Positions 52,316 to 61,537 of a stretch of 64,000 nt of DNA are shown here, one piece after another. The stretch comes from Eisenbergiella tayi. GTDB taxonomy: Bacteria; Bacillota; Clostridia; Lachnospirales; Lachnospiraceae. The position numbers and the translations under genes were made by a program. Position 1 is the stretch's first letter. Each line of letters opens with the position of its first letter. The DNA lies in contig NZ_MPDJ01000004.1 in the NCBI RefSeq assembly GCF_001881565.1, forward strand, positions 474,272 through 538,271, written 5' to 3'. Under the pieces are notes generated by a model. It searched no databases and was not told the origin of the DNA. It saw only the letters and a list, made by a program, of their open reading frames with translations.

Positions 52316-52727
52316 TAATTTCTTGCTCCTTTCCCTGTTGCAGGTTTCCTTTGGCATCTGCTTTTTGCTGAAAACGTTCCGCCCGGACGAGAAATCTTTC
52401 ATGCTCGCCTTCGCCTATCTTTCCGCTTTCATCAAAAACCTCCGCCTGAAAAACCATGCGCCTTCCGTCCGCCTGTACCAGCCGGCTTTCGCACCACACC
52501 TTCATTCCCACCGGGGTAGGCGCAAGATGTTTTATTGCCAAAGCTGTCCCCACAGTAGTCTCTCCCTCTTCGAGCAGCGGTTCCACACTCTCCCAGCATG
52601 TGCGCTCCACCAGTCCGGCAAGCGCCGGAGTCGCAAGCACACAAAGCCGGCCGCTTCCAAGGGCCGAGGCCGTATTTTCTCCGGTTACCATCAGTTCCCG
52701 GAAACCTTTGATTCCTGTTTTCAACAC
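52308..52727 (-). CDS. Thioesterase, fluoroacetyl-CoA thioesterase-like family
   Basis: This small hotdog-fold protein of 139 residues shows 'NTASALGSGRLCVLATPALAGLVERTCWE' and 'GTALAIKHLAPTPVGMKVW', the FlK-like thioesterase pattern. The catalytic Thr/Glu/His triad is plausible in 'ATPALAGLVE' and 'IKHLAP'. I prefer the GTG at 52727, which has GAGAGGG 5 bases upstream and begins 'MLKTGIKG' like the family; the ATG at 52751 has its site touching the start codon. It is transcribed with the sulfatase. Natural acyl-CoA substrate unknown. Confidence 0.8.
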   Translation of the reverse strand: MLKTGIKGFRELMVTGENTASALGSGRLCVLATPALAGLVERTCWESVEPLLEEGETTVGTALAIKHLAPTPVGMKVWCESRLVQADGRRMVFQAEVFDESGKIGEGEHERFLVRAERFQQKADAKGNLQQGKEQEING

Positions 52728-52859
52728 CTTTTCCCTCTCTTCTAAAAGCATCCTCTCTATTACTTTATCTTATATTTCGTAAATTGCCAACCCCTTCCCG
52801 GCAGGAAGCACGCATTTTTTTCTTCTGCATATATTAAATTGGAATGATACGTCGGAGGC

Positions 52860-52921
52860 CTTTGCCGCTTCAGCTTTGCGTCCTGCTCCAGCAGCAGTCC
52901 GTCTGGAGTCCTCCGGCAAAA
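52860..52921 (+). promoter_or_regulatory. Folded leader before feoA
   Basis: TTTGCCG (52860-52866) pairs with CGGCAAA (52915-52921), and CTCCAG pairs with CTGGAG inside it, immediately before the AAGGAGG site of feoA. The stem could mask or position the ribosome binding site. No riboswitch class is recognised; this is a visible structure with unproven function. Confidence 0.35.
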
Positions 52922-52935
52922 CAAGGAGGAAACAT

Positions 52936-53187
52936 ATGACGGATACATTCTCGCTTCCCCGGCTGGAACCCGGGTTTTCTGCCATAATCGCTCAGTTGAC
53001 GGCCCAGGGAGAAATGCGCAGACGCCTTCAGGATATGGGATTCATTCCGGGGACAACAGTAGCCTGTCTCCAACGCAGCCCCCTCGGCGACCCTACCGCA
53101 TACCGGATACGTGAGGCAGTCATAGCTCTGCGTGAGGAAGATGCCAGACATATCCTTTTGAAAAAGGAGGCTTCCCATGGCAGATAA
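52936..53187 (+). CDS. feoA: FeoA family ferrous iron transport protein
   Basis: This SH3-like domain protein of 83 residues is of usual FeoA length, with 'EMRRRLQDMGFIPGTTVACLQRSPLGDPTAYRIREAVIALREEDA', matching the family's core. It assists FeoB in Fe(II) uptake on the cytoplasmic side. The ATG at 52936 follows AAGGAGG; an upstream in-frame ATG at 52876 lacks a site. It overlaps feoB by 11 bases. Confidence 0.92.
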   Translation: MTDTFSLPRLEPGFSAIIAQLTAQGEMRRRLQDMGFIPGTTVACLQRSPLGDPTAYRIREAVIALREEDARHILLKKEASHGR

Positions 53188-55321
53188 ATCTCCTGAAATC
53201 ATCGCTTTAGCAGGAAATCCAAATGTAGGGAAAAGCACAATTTTCAACGCACTGACCGGAATGAAGCAGCATACGGGCAACTGGCCCGGAAAAACCGTGC
53301 TGAATGCCCAGGGAACCTGTACCTTCCATGAACACTGCTATACATTTGTGGATATACCGGGCTGTTATTCCCTCATGGCACACTCCGCAGAAGAGGAAGT
53401 TGCCAGGGATTTTATCTGTTTCCAGGAACCGGATGCCGTTATCGTGGTATGTGACGCCACCTGTCTGGAACGGAACCTGAACCTGGTGCTGCAGATCATA
53501 GAATCCGGCAGGCCGGTCCTTTTATGTGTGAACCTGCTGGATGAGGCCGCCAGGAAAAAAATCCGACTTGATCTTCCGCAGCTGTCATCCCGTTTGCATA
53601 TACCGGTAACAGGAACTACAGCACGAAGCAGGAAGGGGCTGGATGAACTGCTGGGGGCCCTGGAAGCCATGCTTTTCCCGCCTGCCGCTCCCGACACTGA
53701 AACGGTTGCCACAACACCTGCCAAACAGAGCTTTCCTCTTGTTGTCTATCCGGAATATGTGGAAGAAGCCCTCTCCCACCTCATTCCCTGCATAAAAAGG
53801 CTGTATGCCGCACACGGAAATGAGACGGCCTCCCTTCCCTCTCCCCGATGGCTTGCCGCACGGCTTCTGGATGCCAACGAAAACCTTTTGTCCGCCATAA
53901 AGGCGTACCTGGGTTTTGATCCCGCATCCGAACCGGAAATTACCGGGGTTCTGGAGGAGATTCATGCGGTTCTCAGAAACCGGGGAATCAGCAGGGAACA
54001 GCTTCATGACGATCTGGCAGCCGCTTTTGTTCGTACCGCCGAACGGTTATGCCGGGGGATTGTTTTCTATCCGGAAGAAGGCTGCGATAAAACAGATCGA
54101 AGGCTGGACCGTATTTTTACTAGCAGGCTGACCGGCTTTCCCATTATGCTGCTGCTCCTTCTCGGGATTTTCTGGATTACCATAACGGGCGCCAATTATC
54201 CTTCCGCCCTGCTGGCGGATCTTCTTTTCGGGCTGGAAGACCGCCTCGCCTCTCTGGCCGCTGCGGCGGGTATTCCCGGGCTTCTGACCGATGTACTGCT
54301 GCATGGCATTTACCGGGTTATCGCATGGGTGGTTTCCGTCATGCTGCCGCCGATGGCTATTTTCTTCCCGTTATTTACCTTGCTGGAGGATTTTGGTTAT
54401 CTGCCGAGAGTAGCGTTTAATCTTGACCGGTGTTTTAAGAAATGCTCTGCCTGCGGGAAACAGGCCCTTACTATGTGTATGGGTTTCGGATGCAATGCCG
54501 CCGGAGTTACCGGATGCCGGATTATAGATTCTCCGAGAGAACGGCTCATTGCCATCATTACCAATAATTTTGTCCCCTGCAACGGAAGATTTCCTACCAT
54601 CATTTCCATCATCACCCTGTTCCTGATCGGAGGAGCAGGAGGCTTTTACGGTTCTTTCCTGGGAGCCTGCATTCTGGTAGGCATAATCATCCTGGGCGTT
54701 TTTATGACTCTTCTGGTTTCCAGGCTGCTGTCAGCCACTCTGTTGAAGGGAGTCCCATCCTCCTTCACCCTGGAGATGCCTCCTTACCGGAAACCGCAGA
54801 TACTAAAGGTAATTATAAGAAGCATTGTAGATCGTACTATAAAGGTCCTCGGGCGCGCCATGGTATCTGCTGCTCCTGCCGGCCTGATCATCTGGATCCT
54901 GGCCAACGTGCATCTGGATAACCAGGCCACTCTTCTCACCTCCCTCACCGGCTTTCTGGATCCCTTTGCCAGAGCCCTGGGGATGGATGGATGCATCCTG
55001 ACCGGCTTTCTTCTGGGACTTCCGGCCAATGAAATTGTCGTTCCCATCATCATCATGACCTATATGGCGGGAGGAAGTCTGATAGAAATAGAAGGCGCGC
55101 AGCTGCTGCAGCTTTTTACTGCAAACGGCTGGACCTGGATAACCGCTGTGAGCACGATTTTGTTCTCCCTGATGCATTGGCCCTGTGCCACTACCTGCCT
55201 CACTATCAAAAAGGAAACAGGAAGCCTGAAATGGACCCTTCTTTCTTTTTTGATACCCACTGTTTGCGGAATTCTCATCTGCTTTTTGTTTACCACTGCT
55301 GCCCGTCTGCTTTTTTCGTAG
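53177..55321 (+). CDS. feoB: Ferrous iron transporter FeoB
   Basis: This 714-residue protein has an N-terminal G domain with 'AGNPNVGKSTIFNALTG' (G1), 'DIPGCYSL' (G3) and 'VNLLDEA' (G4). A helical regulatory domain (about 170-300) and a membrane region with two Gate motifs follow, including 'PCNGRFPTIISIITLFL' and 'CMGFGCNAAGVTGCRII'. It imports Fe(II) with GTP hydrolysis. AAGGAGG 6 bases before the ATG lies inside feoA. Divergent promoters separate feoAB from the thioesterase gene. Confidence 0.95.
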   Translation: MADKSPEIIALAGNPNVGKSTIFNALTGMKQHTGNWPGKTVLNAQGTCTFHEHCYTFVDIPGCYSLMAHSAEEEVARDFICFQEPDAVIVVCDATCLERNLNLVLQIIESGRPVLLCVNLLDEAARKKIRLDLPQLSSRLHIPVTGTTARSRKGLDELLGALEAMLFPPAAPDTETVATTPAKQSFPLVVYPEYVEEALSHLIPCIKRLYAAHGNETASLPSPRWLAARLLDANENLLSAIKAYLGFDPASEPEITGVLEEIHAVLRNRGISREQLHDDLAAAFVRTAERLCRGIVFYPEEGCDKTDRRLDRIFTSRLTGFPIMLLLLLGIFWITITGANYPSALLADLLFGLEDRLASLAAAAGIPGLLTDVLLHGIYRVIAWVVSVMLPPMAIFFPLFTLLEDFGYLPRVAFNLDRCFKKCSACGKQALTMCMGFGCNAAGVTGCRIIDSPRERLIAIITNNFVPCNGRFPTIISIITLFLIGGAGGFYGSFLGACILVGIIILGVFMTLLVSRLLSATLLKGVPSSFTLEMPPYRKPQILKVIIRSIVDRTIKVLGRAMVSAAPAGLIIWILANVHLDNQATLLTSLTGFLDPFARALGMDGCILTGFLLGLPANEIVVPIIIMTYMAGGSLIEIEGAQLLQLFTANGWTWITAVSTILFSLMHWPCATTCLTIKKETGSLKWTLLSFLIPTVCGILICFLFTTAARLLFS

Positions 55322-55357
55322 GGGCCGGTGATACTAATGAAATCTTTAACTGACAGA

Positions 55358-55410
55358 GTGAAAAAAGAACGGAACAGCATATCGCCGCCCGTCCTTTTTC
55401 ACTCTTCTTT
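55358..55410 (+). terminator. Terminator after feoB
   Basis: GTGAAAAAAGAACGG (55358-55372) pairs with CCGTCCTTTTTCAC (55389-55402), followed by a T-rich run. The A and T runs make it potentially bidirectional; it lies between convergent feoB and the membrane protein gene. Confidence 0.75.
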
Positions 55411-55423
55411 ATTGCCCATGTCC

Positions 55424-56248
55424 CTATCTTCTCCGGCCACGGACCACATAATACATAATCAGCAAAACGAATCCTCCCGCAAAGAAAATCCCTCCATAGA
55501 AGAACAATGGCGTCAGCGTAAGCTCTGCCGTTCTTCCCAAAATGCGGTTTGTCAGAACATGAGCCGCCGTATTTGCCAGAAAAGGAATAACCGCTCCCAC
55601 CATGATACCGGAAACAATCCCATCCCTTGCCAGGGACAAAAGCCCTCTGTAACGGCGTCTTCCCGACGCAAGTACAATGATCCCGCTTAAGATAACCACA
55701 CCCAAAGATAGCGCCTTCACAGAAAAAGAATCCAGAAAGCCATACAGTTCAAGCGCCGTCTCCACAGGAGGATAGGACTGCTCCGTAATCTCAGCCACCC
55801 CCTGCGCCATAATCTGTCCTATTTTTTCGCTCTGGCTGTCAATTCCTTCATACAGCGCATTTTTTTCCTCTTCTGTAAGCAAATCGCCCATTTCATCCAT
55901 CAGCTGAGGAAAAACATCCTGTTTCAATTCCCCGATCAGCGCTTCGTAGTCTTCCGGAGAAACCGGAGTCCCGTCCTTTACGGAACCGGCCATCACATCC
56001 AGATAAGCGCCCGCCAGTTCTTTCACGGCCTGGTTTTCCTCCAGAAAATTTTCCACCTCTTCCATCTGCTCCGAGGTAACCTCCGGGTATACCTTATAAA
56101 CTTCATCCAGTACCCTGGAAGATACCGCCCTCCCCAGCACTGCCCCGCTGACTGTGGAAGCGCATAAGGGCCGAATGGACATGCATAAACAGAAAAATAT
56201 GGCTGCTGCCATAAATATTATATTTCCAAAAACACGAATAACCTTCAT
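55424..56248 (-). CDS. Membrane protein of unknown function
   Basis: I do not recognise this 274-residue protein. An N-terminal membrane segment (about 7-27) is followed by a hydrophilic, Glu-rich helical region of about 135 residues ('SEQMEEVENFLEENQAVKELAG'), likely outside the cell. Three further membrane helices (about 172-190, 205-225 and 245-265) end in an Arg-rich cytoplasmic tail. The ATG has a GAAAGGAG site. No domain or operon partner gives a clue; it stands between feoAB and long-hairpin copy 2. Confidence 0.7.
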   Translation of the reverse strand: MKVIRVFGNIIFMAAAIFFCLCMSIRPLCASTVSGAVLGRAVSSRVLDEVYKVYPEVTSEQMEEVENFLEENQAVKELAGAYLDVMAGSVKDGTPVSPEDYEALIGELKQDVFPQLMDEMGDLLTEEEKNALYEGIDSQSEKIGQIMAQGVAEITEQSYPPVETALELYGFLDSFSVKALSLGVVILSGIIVLASGRRRYRGLLSLARDGIVSGIMVGAVIPFLANTAAHVLTNRILGRTAELTLTPLFFYGGIFFAGGFVLLIMYYVVRGRRR

Positions 56249-56606
56249 CCTCTGCTCCTTTCATTTCCTACACATGTAATTTTAAAAAGTATAGCCCCAT
56301 CCCCGCCCATTGTCAATCTTCGCCCCGGCAGGCTGTTCCGGCAGGCAAAACCACAAGGCAGTGCTGCCGTAAGGACCGGAACCTTAACATATATTATCAC
56401 ATTCCAAAATATTTCTAAATTCTTTCGGTATTTTTTTATTTTTTCTTATGAAAGTGTACATAGTTTTGTCACATTTTTAGGATATGATAATAACAAATTG
56501 AAGGGAACACAGCATCGTGTTAGTCAGGCATTGTAATGCGGTTCTGTTGCTCAATTAAAATATGGAAAAAAAGTGAAGGTCCCGTACTTGCGGGGCCTTC
56601 CGCTAT
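56249..56606. other. Intergenic region, possible small transcript
   Basis: No protein gene is evident. TTGTCA near 56467, 16 bases and TAATAA resemble a plus-strand promoter, and a GAAGGTCCCG / CGGGGCCTTC hairpin lies near 56574-56600 directly before long-hairpin copy 2. A short transcript running into the element is possible but not demonstrated. Confidence 0.3.
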
Positions 56607-56903
56607 GTTACCGTTCAGCCATACCCTATGCCCTATGTCTTCCGCTGGCCGGGCGGCCCTTCTGCTGCGGATTTCCTTCCCGGGGAGCCTGTGTACCCTG
56701 CGCAGGCACATAGCGAGTGCTTGCACTCGCTTTCACTCTGCTAAAAACGCAGCGGTACTAAGATTGCACAGGACGCAATCTAAGGACCGGCGTTTTTAGA
56801 AGGCCTTTGCAGGGTACACAGGCTCCCCGGGAAGGAAATCCGCAGCAGAAGGGCCGCCCGATCGGTGGAAGACATAGGGCACTGGGTATGGCTGAACGGT
56901 AAC
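56607..56903 (+). repeat. Long-hairpin element, copy 2
   Basis: This 297-bp palindrome has arms GTTACCGTTCAGCC (from 56607) and GGCTGAACGGTAAC (to 56903). They pair along about 95 bases with mismatches limited to two short patches. The centre has a perfect side hairpin (AGCGAGTG-CTTG-CACTCGCT) and the conserved core ACGCAGCGGTACTAAG...CTAAGGACCGGCGT (about 56747-56793). The core stem is AGATTGC/GCAATCT here, against AGGTTGC/GCAACCT in copy 1 and AGGCCGC/GCGGCCT in copy 3: paired changes. It lies upstream of, and in the same orientation as, the aldolase gene. Confidence 0.9.
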
Positions 56904-57066
56904 CTCCACTGTTGTAATAATTATCGGTTTTATAGCATTTTCCCTCATATCGTAGTATAATATAACTACAGAAAACCATCGGCAATCATGCCCGGAAGCC
57001 ACTTGCCTGGCAGGCATGCCGCTTCTTAAAAAATTGCCGGCACACCAAAGAAAAGGGGGAGCATAT

Positions 57067-57954
57067 ATGGATCAGAAACAATTCTGTCGGATGCAAAAAG
57101 GTAACGGATTTATTGCCGCACTGGATCAGAGCGGCGGAAGTACGCCGAAGGCTCTCCGGCTCTATGGAATTCCGGACGGGTCCTATCACGGCGACGAAGA
57201 AATGTTCGATCTCATCCATGAGATGCGGACGAGAATTATAACCAGCCCGGCTTTTACCTCCGAACATATCCTGGGGGCCATTCTTTTCGAAAACACGATG
57301 GATCGTCAGATCGAAGGGAAATATACCGCCGATTATCTGTGGGAAGAAAAAGGCATCCTGCCTATCCTGAAGGTAGATAAAGGCCTTGCGGAGCAGGAAA
57401 ACGGCGTCTGTGTCATGAAGCCCATCCTCAACCTGGATGAGTTGTTGAAGAGGGCGAATGACAGACATATTTTCGGCACCAAAATGAGGTCGGTTATCAA
57501 GGCCGCCGATCCCTATGGTATTAAAAAGATCGTGGATCAGCAGTTTGAAATTGGATGCCGTATCGCAGAGGCAGGGCTTGTGCCGATTCTGGAGCCTGAG
57601 GTGGATATCTTTATACCGGATAAGGAAAACAGTGAGAAGCTTTTAAAAAAAGAACTGCTTGCACATCTGAGCAGCCTGGATCCGGATGTCCGGCTGATGT
57701 TCAAGCTCACCATTCCTTCCATTGATGATTTCTATCTGGAGCTCATAAACGATTCCCATGTTGTCCGTGTGGTGGCCCTTTCCGGCGGTTACAGCCAGAT
57801 AGAAGCCAATCAGCGGCTGGCAAGGAACCATGGCCTGATAGCCAGCTTCTCGCGCGCCCTTACCGCAGGGCTGCAGAAACAGCAGACGGACGAGGAATTC
57901 AACGCCGTATTAAAGCGTTCCATTGATGAAATATATAAAGCGTCCATGACTTGA
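57067..57954 (+). CDS. Class I fructose-bisphosphate aldolase
   Basis: This enzyme of 295 residues cleaves fructose-1,6-bisphosphate using a Schiff-base lysine. 'GFIAALDQSGGSTPKAL' at the N-terminus and 'PILKVDKGL' plus 'MRSVIKAADPYGIKKIV' are typical of bacterial class I aldolases (fda type). The ATG at 57067 follows AAAGGGGGAG; the open frame from 57016 is longer but lacks a site. It stands alone with its own terminator. Confidence 0.9.
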   Translation: MDQKQFCRMQKGNGFIAALDQSGGSTPKALRLYGIPDGSYHGDEEMFDLIHEMRTRIITSPAFTSEHILGAILFENTMDRQIEGKYTADYLWEEKGILPILKVDKGLAEQENGVCVMKPILNLDELLKRANDRHIFGTKMRSVIKAADPYGIKKIVDQQFEIGCRIAEAGLVPILEPEVDIFIPDKENSEKLLKKELLAHLSSLDPDVRLMFKLTIPSIDDFYLELINDSHVVRVVALSGGYSQIEANQRLARNHGLIASFSRALTAGLQKQQTDEEFNAVLKRSIDEIYKASMT

Positions 57955-57990
57955 TTTGCAGCGGTTCCGTTTCTTTATCTGCAAAGGACA

Positions 57991-58034
57991 AAGACAGCCA
58001 TTCGGGATTTCCAACCCGGATGGCTGTCTTTTTA
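57991..58034 (+). terminator. Bidirectional terminator between aldolase and lacZ
   Basis: AAGACAGCCAT (57991-58001) pairs with ATGGCTGTCTT (58020-58030) and an inner CGGG/CCCG stem, followed by T's on plus and A's on the other side. It serves both convergent genes. Confidence 0.88.
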
Positions 58035-58051
58035 GCTGCGTATAATCCACT

Positions 58052-61000
58052 CTATTCCGGCTTTACTTCAAAGGCAAAATGATATGTCCCGTCGCCTTTG
58101 ATCCTGAACTCTTCGTGAGCCCTGGCATTCAGGCTCCAGGTATCATCTCCGCCCACGCCGGTCTGCCGGTAATTGATACGAACCACCGTTTTCTCAGAGG
58201 GCTTTAAATCCTTCTGATGTGCGGCAAGCTCCATTTCCTCCGGCGTATAGGGAAGCACGTTGGCTTCCACCTCCGGGAATCCTGTAAAGGTAAGGCTTCC
58301 CCCGTTCCTTCCGGCAATGGTAAGTCTTCTGACACCTGTCATATTTCCGCATTCCTGAGGCATAAGGTATGGAACCATCCTCTCTGACACCTTCGCCTGA
58401 TAGGTTCCCACAAATGCGGAAGCTTTTCTGTCAATATAATTTTCATGCTCGCCCCTGCCATGCCACTGGAAACGGTCAAAGCTTTCCGGCAGAATGAACA
58501 TAAGACCTGCTTCCGGCATATCCGAGAGATTTTCCCCGCCGTTATAGGTATTATCAAACAGGATGCTTCCATCCCGGCGTATTGTTATTTTGGTATCCAT
58601 CACCGCCTGGGATGTGGTGGGAAGGATAAATTTCATATCTATTTCCACCGCTTCGGGGCTTATCTCCCCTTTGTTCGTCCATTTGGCGGCATTGGCTCCC
58701 GCATATCTCCAGATCATGGAGCGGTAGGTCTGCTTGCTTCCTCTGTCGTTATCCGTACTCGCTCTCCAGAAATTGCATTCCACAGGCGCCTTCAGATATT
58801 CCCTGCCGTTCCTGCGGATGCTGTAAAAATCTCCGGAACGTTTGGAGAAACGGTATTCAAAATCAGAACCGGTTACGATCAGAGTGCTGAAGTTTTCCGT
58901 AACCTTCAGGCTGCCGCCGGTCTTTTTCCCGTCCTGAAGCTTCTCACGGCTTCCTGTAATGAACTGTCCCTTTGCTACCGCATAGCCGGCCTTCGCCCAG
59001 CAGGTGTCTTCCTTCAGCTGTACCTCCATATTCAGGAAGGCTTCCATGAAGCTGCCCTCCGGCAGTCTGCCTAACGGCAGCTTAAGCTTCACTGTTTCGC
59101 CCGGTTCACAGGCGGTTTCCAGCTCTCCTTCCGCCGTCTTCTCCTCATCCAGATACAGGCTCCATACCAGACGGTAGGCATTCAAATCCGTAAACAGACA
59201 TTTATTGTGTACAGTCACTTCCCCGTTTTCCCAATCTATATCCTCAAAGGCAATATTCTGATAGCAGATCCGGGTTTCCTTTATTTTGGGCGTTTCCGTT
59301 CTATCGGCAAACATCAGGCCGTTTCCGCAGAAAATGCCATCCGTATAGTCGTCCCCGAAATCACCGCCGTACCCCAGGTATTCCCTGCCGTCCTCATCTT
59401 TTTTCAAGATAGCCTGATCGACGAAATCCCAGATAAAGCCGCCCTGCAGCTTGGGGTATTTATCAAAAGCCTCTGCGTATTTATCCAGGCTGCCGCAGGA
59501 ATTACCCATGGCATGAGCAAATTCACAAAGGATTGCCGGTTTTTCCGGATTGCCTTCCGCGTATTTCACCCATTCCGATACCGGGGTATACATGGTGGAA
59601 ATGATATCCGTAACATCCCCATAGCCCGGGCAATGGTGCTGTCCTTCATAATGAACCAGCCTGGTTTTATCATGTGCCCGGAGGAAATCTGCCATTTCCC
59701 GGAAGTTGGTTCCGCAGTAGGATTCATTTCCCAGGGACCAGATCAACACACAGGGATGGTTTCTGTCCCGGTAATACATATCCGCCACACGGTCCAGTAC
59801 CGCTCCTGTCCAGAGGGGATTGCTTCCCGGAAGCACATCCGGCTGCTGATCCTCAGGAACGCCGTATGTCCATGTTCCATGGGTTTCCAGATTGGTTTCA
59901 TCGATAACGTAGAGTCCGTATTCGTCACACAGCTCATACCAGTAAGGATGGTTGGGATAATGGGAGGTACGTACCGCGTTGATATTATTCCGTTTCATCG
60001 CGAGTACATCTGCAAGCATCGCTTCTTTGGTAATCGCCCTGCCGAATTCGGCGCCGAACTCATGACGGTTTGTCCCCTTGAAAATAATGCGTTTATTATT
60101 CAGCATCATCAAGCCGTCCTTCATTTCGAAGGTACGGAATCCGCAGCGGGAAGCCAGGATCGTCTCCTGTCCTTTCCTTATCAGGCGCAGCACTACCGTA
60201 TACAGAACAGGCGCTTCCGCACTCCACTGCCAGGGAGTATCCACTTCCACATGAAATACGGCTTTTCCGTCAGTCACATTTTCAGCTTCCGTTTCCCCTA
60301 TCTGCCGTCCTTTAGAGCTGTACAACTCCATCTGTACCAGACAGCCGTCCGTATTTCCTTCCACCTCTGCCTCTACCGTAAGAAGGCCGTCCTGGTAATC
60401 CTCGTCCAGAAGGGCATCCACCCTCCAGTCACTGACATAAACCTCCGGCAGGGAATACAGGTAAACATCCCTGAAAATACCGGAAAGCCTCCAGAAATCC
60501 TGATCCTCCAGCCAGCTTCCGTCGCACCAGCGCAGCACCTTGACAACCAGCTGATTTTCTCCGGCCTTTACGAATTCGGTTATATCATATTCCGCAGGAG
60601 TGAAGGAGCCTTCGCTGTAACCCACAAAGCTTCCGTTCACATAGACCTCCCCGCAGGATTCAATTCCTTCAAACCGCAGGAACAGCCGTCCGCCATCCGC
60701 CTTATCCGCGGTAAAGGTACGGGAATAAATTCCTACCGGATTATAGACTCTGGGAATCTCAGGCGGCATAATGTCCTCTGTCATCTCCCATGGATATTTC
60801 ACATTCACGTACTGAGGATAATCATACCCCTGCATCTGCCAGTTGGCAGGCACCTGGATATGTCCCCAGTTATGTGTATCCATAAGGCACTCCAGACCCT
60901 GGGGATAAGCTTCGTCGCATTGATCCGGGTTTTCAAAAAAACGGAATTTCCAGGTTCCGTTCAGATCCGTAATATCCCGTGCTTCTTTATTCCAGGAAAG

Positions 61001-61123
61001 GGCATCCTCCACTGTGGGGAAAGGAATAATATCGCTGTGAGGCTTTGCCTTATTGATACGGAAGCACTCCGGGTTCTTTTCCCAGGGCATAAATCCGTTC
61101 GGTTGTAAGAGCTTGCTGTTCAT
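58052..61123 (-). CDS. lacZ: Beta-galactosidase, glycoside hydrolase family 2
   Basis: This enzyme of 1023 residues is almost exactly E. coli LacZ length, with all five LacZ domains: sugar-binding jelly roll, immunoglobulin-like, TIM barrel, second Ig-like and the C-terminal Bgal_small domain. The acid/base Glu is in 'IWSLGNESYCG' and the nucleophile in 'ILCEFAHAMGNS'. The open frame begins at a GTG (61252) inside long-hairpin copy 3, but the ATG at 61123 has GGGAGGT 9 bases upstream and gives the normal 'LLQPNGFMPWEKNPE' start, so I choose it. It hydrolyses lactose-type galactosides imported by the nearby GPH symporter. Confidence 0.93.
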   Translation of the reverse strand: MNSKLLQPNGFMPWEKNPECFRINKAKPHSDIIPFPTVEDALSWNKEARDITDLNGTWKFRFFENPDQCDEAYPQGLECLMDTHNWGHIQVPANWQMQGYDYPQYVNVKYPWEMTEDIMPPEIPRVYNPVGIYSRTFTADKADGGRLFLRFEGIESCGEVYVNGSFVGYSEGSFTPAEYDITEFVKAGENQLVVKVLRWCDGSWLEDQDFWRLSGIFRDVYLYSLPEVYVSDWRVDALLDEDYQDGLLTVEAEVEGNTDGCLVQMELYSSKGRQIGETEAENVTDGKAVFHVEVDTPWQWSAEAPVLYTVVLRLIRKGQETILASRCGFRTFEMKDGLMMLNNKRIIFKGTNRHEFGAEFGRAITKEAMLADVLAMKRNNINAVRTSHYPNHPYWYELCDEYGLYVIDETNLETHGTWTYGVPEDQQPDVLPGSNPLWTGAVLDRVADMYYRDRNHPCVLIWSLGNESYCGTNFREMADFLRAHDKTRLVHYEGQHHCPGYGDVTDIISTMYTPVSEWVKYAEGNPEKPAILCEFAHAMGNSCGSLDKYAEAFDKYPKLQGGFIWDFVDQAILKKDEDGREYLGYGGDFGDDYTDGIFCGNGLMFADRTETPKIKETRICYQNIAFEDIDWENGEVTVHNKCLFTDLNAYRLVWSLYLDEEKTAEGELETACEPGETVKLKLPLGRLPEGSFMEAFLNMEVQLKEDTCWAKAGYAVAKGQFITGSREKLQDGKKTGGSLKVTENFSTLIVTGSDFEYRFSKRSGDFYSIRRNGREYLKAPVECNFWRASTDNDRGSKQTYRSMIWRYAGANAAKWTNKGEISPEAVEIDMKFILPTTSQAVMDTKITIRRDGSILFDNTYNGGENLSDMPEAGLMFILPESFDRFQWHGRGEHENYIDRKASAFVGTYQAKVSERMVPYLMPQECGNMTGVRRLTIAGRNGGSLTFTGFPEVEANVLPYTPEEMELAAHQKDLKPSEKTVVRINYRQTGVGGDDTWSLNARAHEEFRIKGDGTYHFAFEVKPE

Positions 61124-61240
61124 GGTAAATGTACCTCCCTTTGGTTTTGAATAATCAATCTTAATCATATGATTTTTGCCGTCATTTGAAAATGTAAAAT
61201 CTTGCAGACTATTTGTATTTTTCTGACTTATTTCTATATG

Positions 61241-61537
61241 CTCAAACTTCACCCATGCCCCTGTCCCCTGCGGCCAGCGATTTCGTGACTGCCGTCCGGT
61301 TTGGATTCCCTTCCTTCCCTCTGTCGGCTATGCAGGGTTTCCTGTAAGGGGCGTATAAACTCGCCGGTCCTTAGGCCGCGTACTTTGCGGCCTTAGTACC
61401 GCTGCGTGTTTATCCGAGCGAAAGCGTCCCCTGCAAGGATCCCTGCATAGCCGACAGAGGGAAGGAAGGGAATCCAAACCGGACGGCAGTCACGAAATCG
61501 CTGGCCGCAGGGGACAGGGGCATGGGCGAAATTTGAG
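61241..61537 (-). repeat. Long-hairpin element, copy 3
   Basis: This 297-bp palindrome has arms CTCAAACTTCACCCATG (61241 on) and CATGGGCGAAATTTGAG (to 61537) that pair for about 100 bases with only two mismatches. In minus-strand orientation its centre matches copy 1 closely: GGACGCTTTCGCTCGGATAA, then ACGCAGCGGTACTAAGG, the AGGCCGC/GCGGCCT stem and CTAAGGACCGGCG. The element begins directly at the stop codon of the small membrane protein gene and ends about 118 bases before lacZ, so it would be transcribed in the lacZ leader. Confidence 0.9.

Noticed and set aside
59207..61108. 633-codon open frame on the plus strand
   Set aside because: It lies entirely antisense to the well-supported lacZ gene, has no ribosome binding site and its composition is that of a frame shadow.
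46721..61537. MITE-type transposon derived from an insertion sequence
   Set aside because: Terminal inverted repeats would be shared between copies, but here the arms differ, and no target-site duplications are visible at the three junctions. A mobile origin is not excluded, only the ordinary MITE form.
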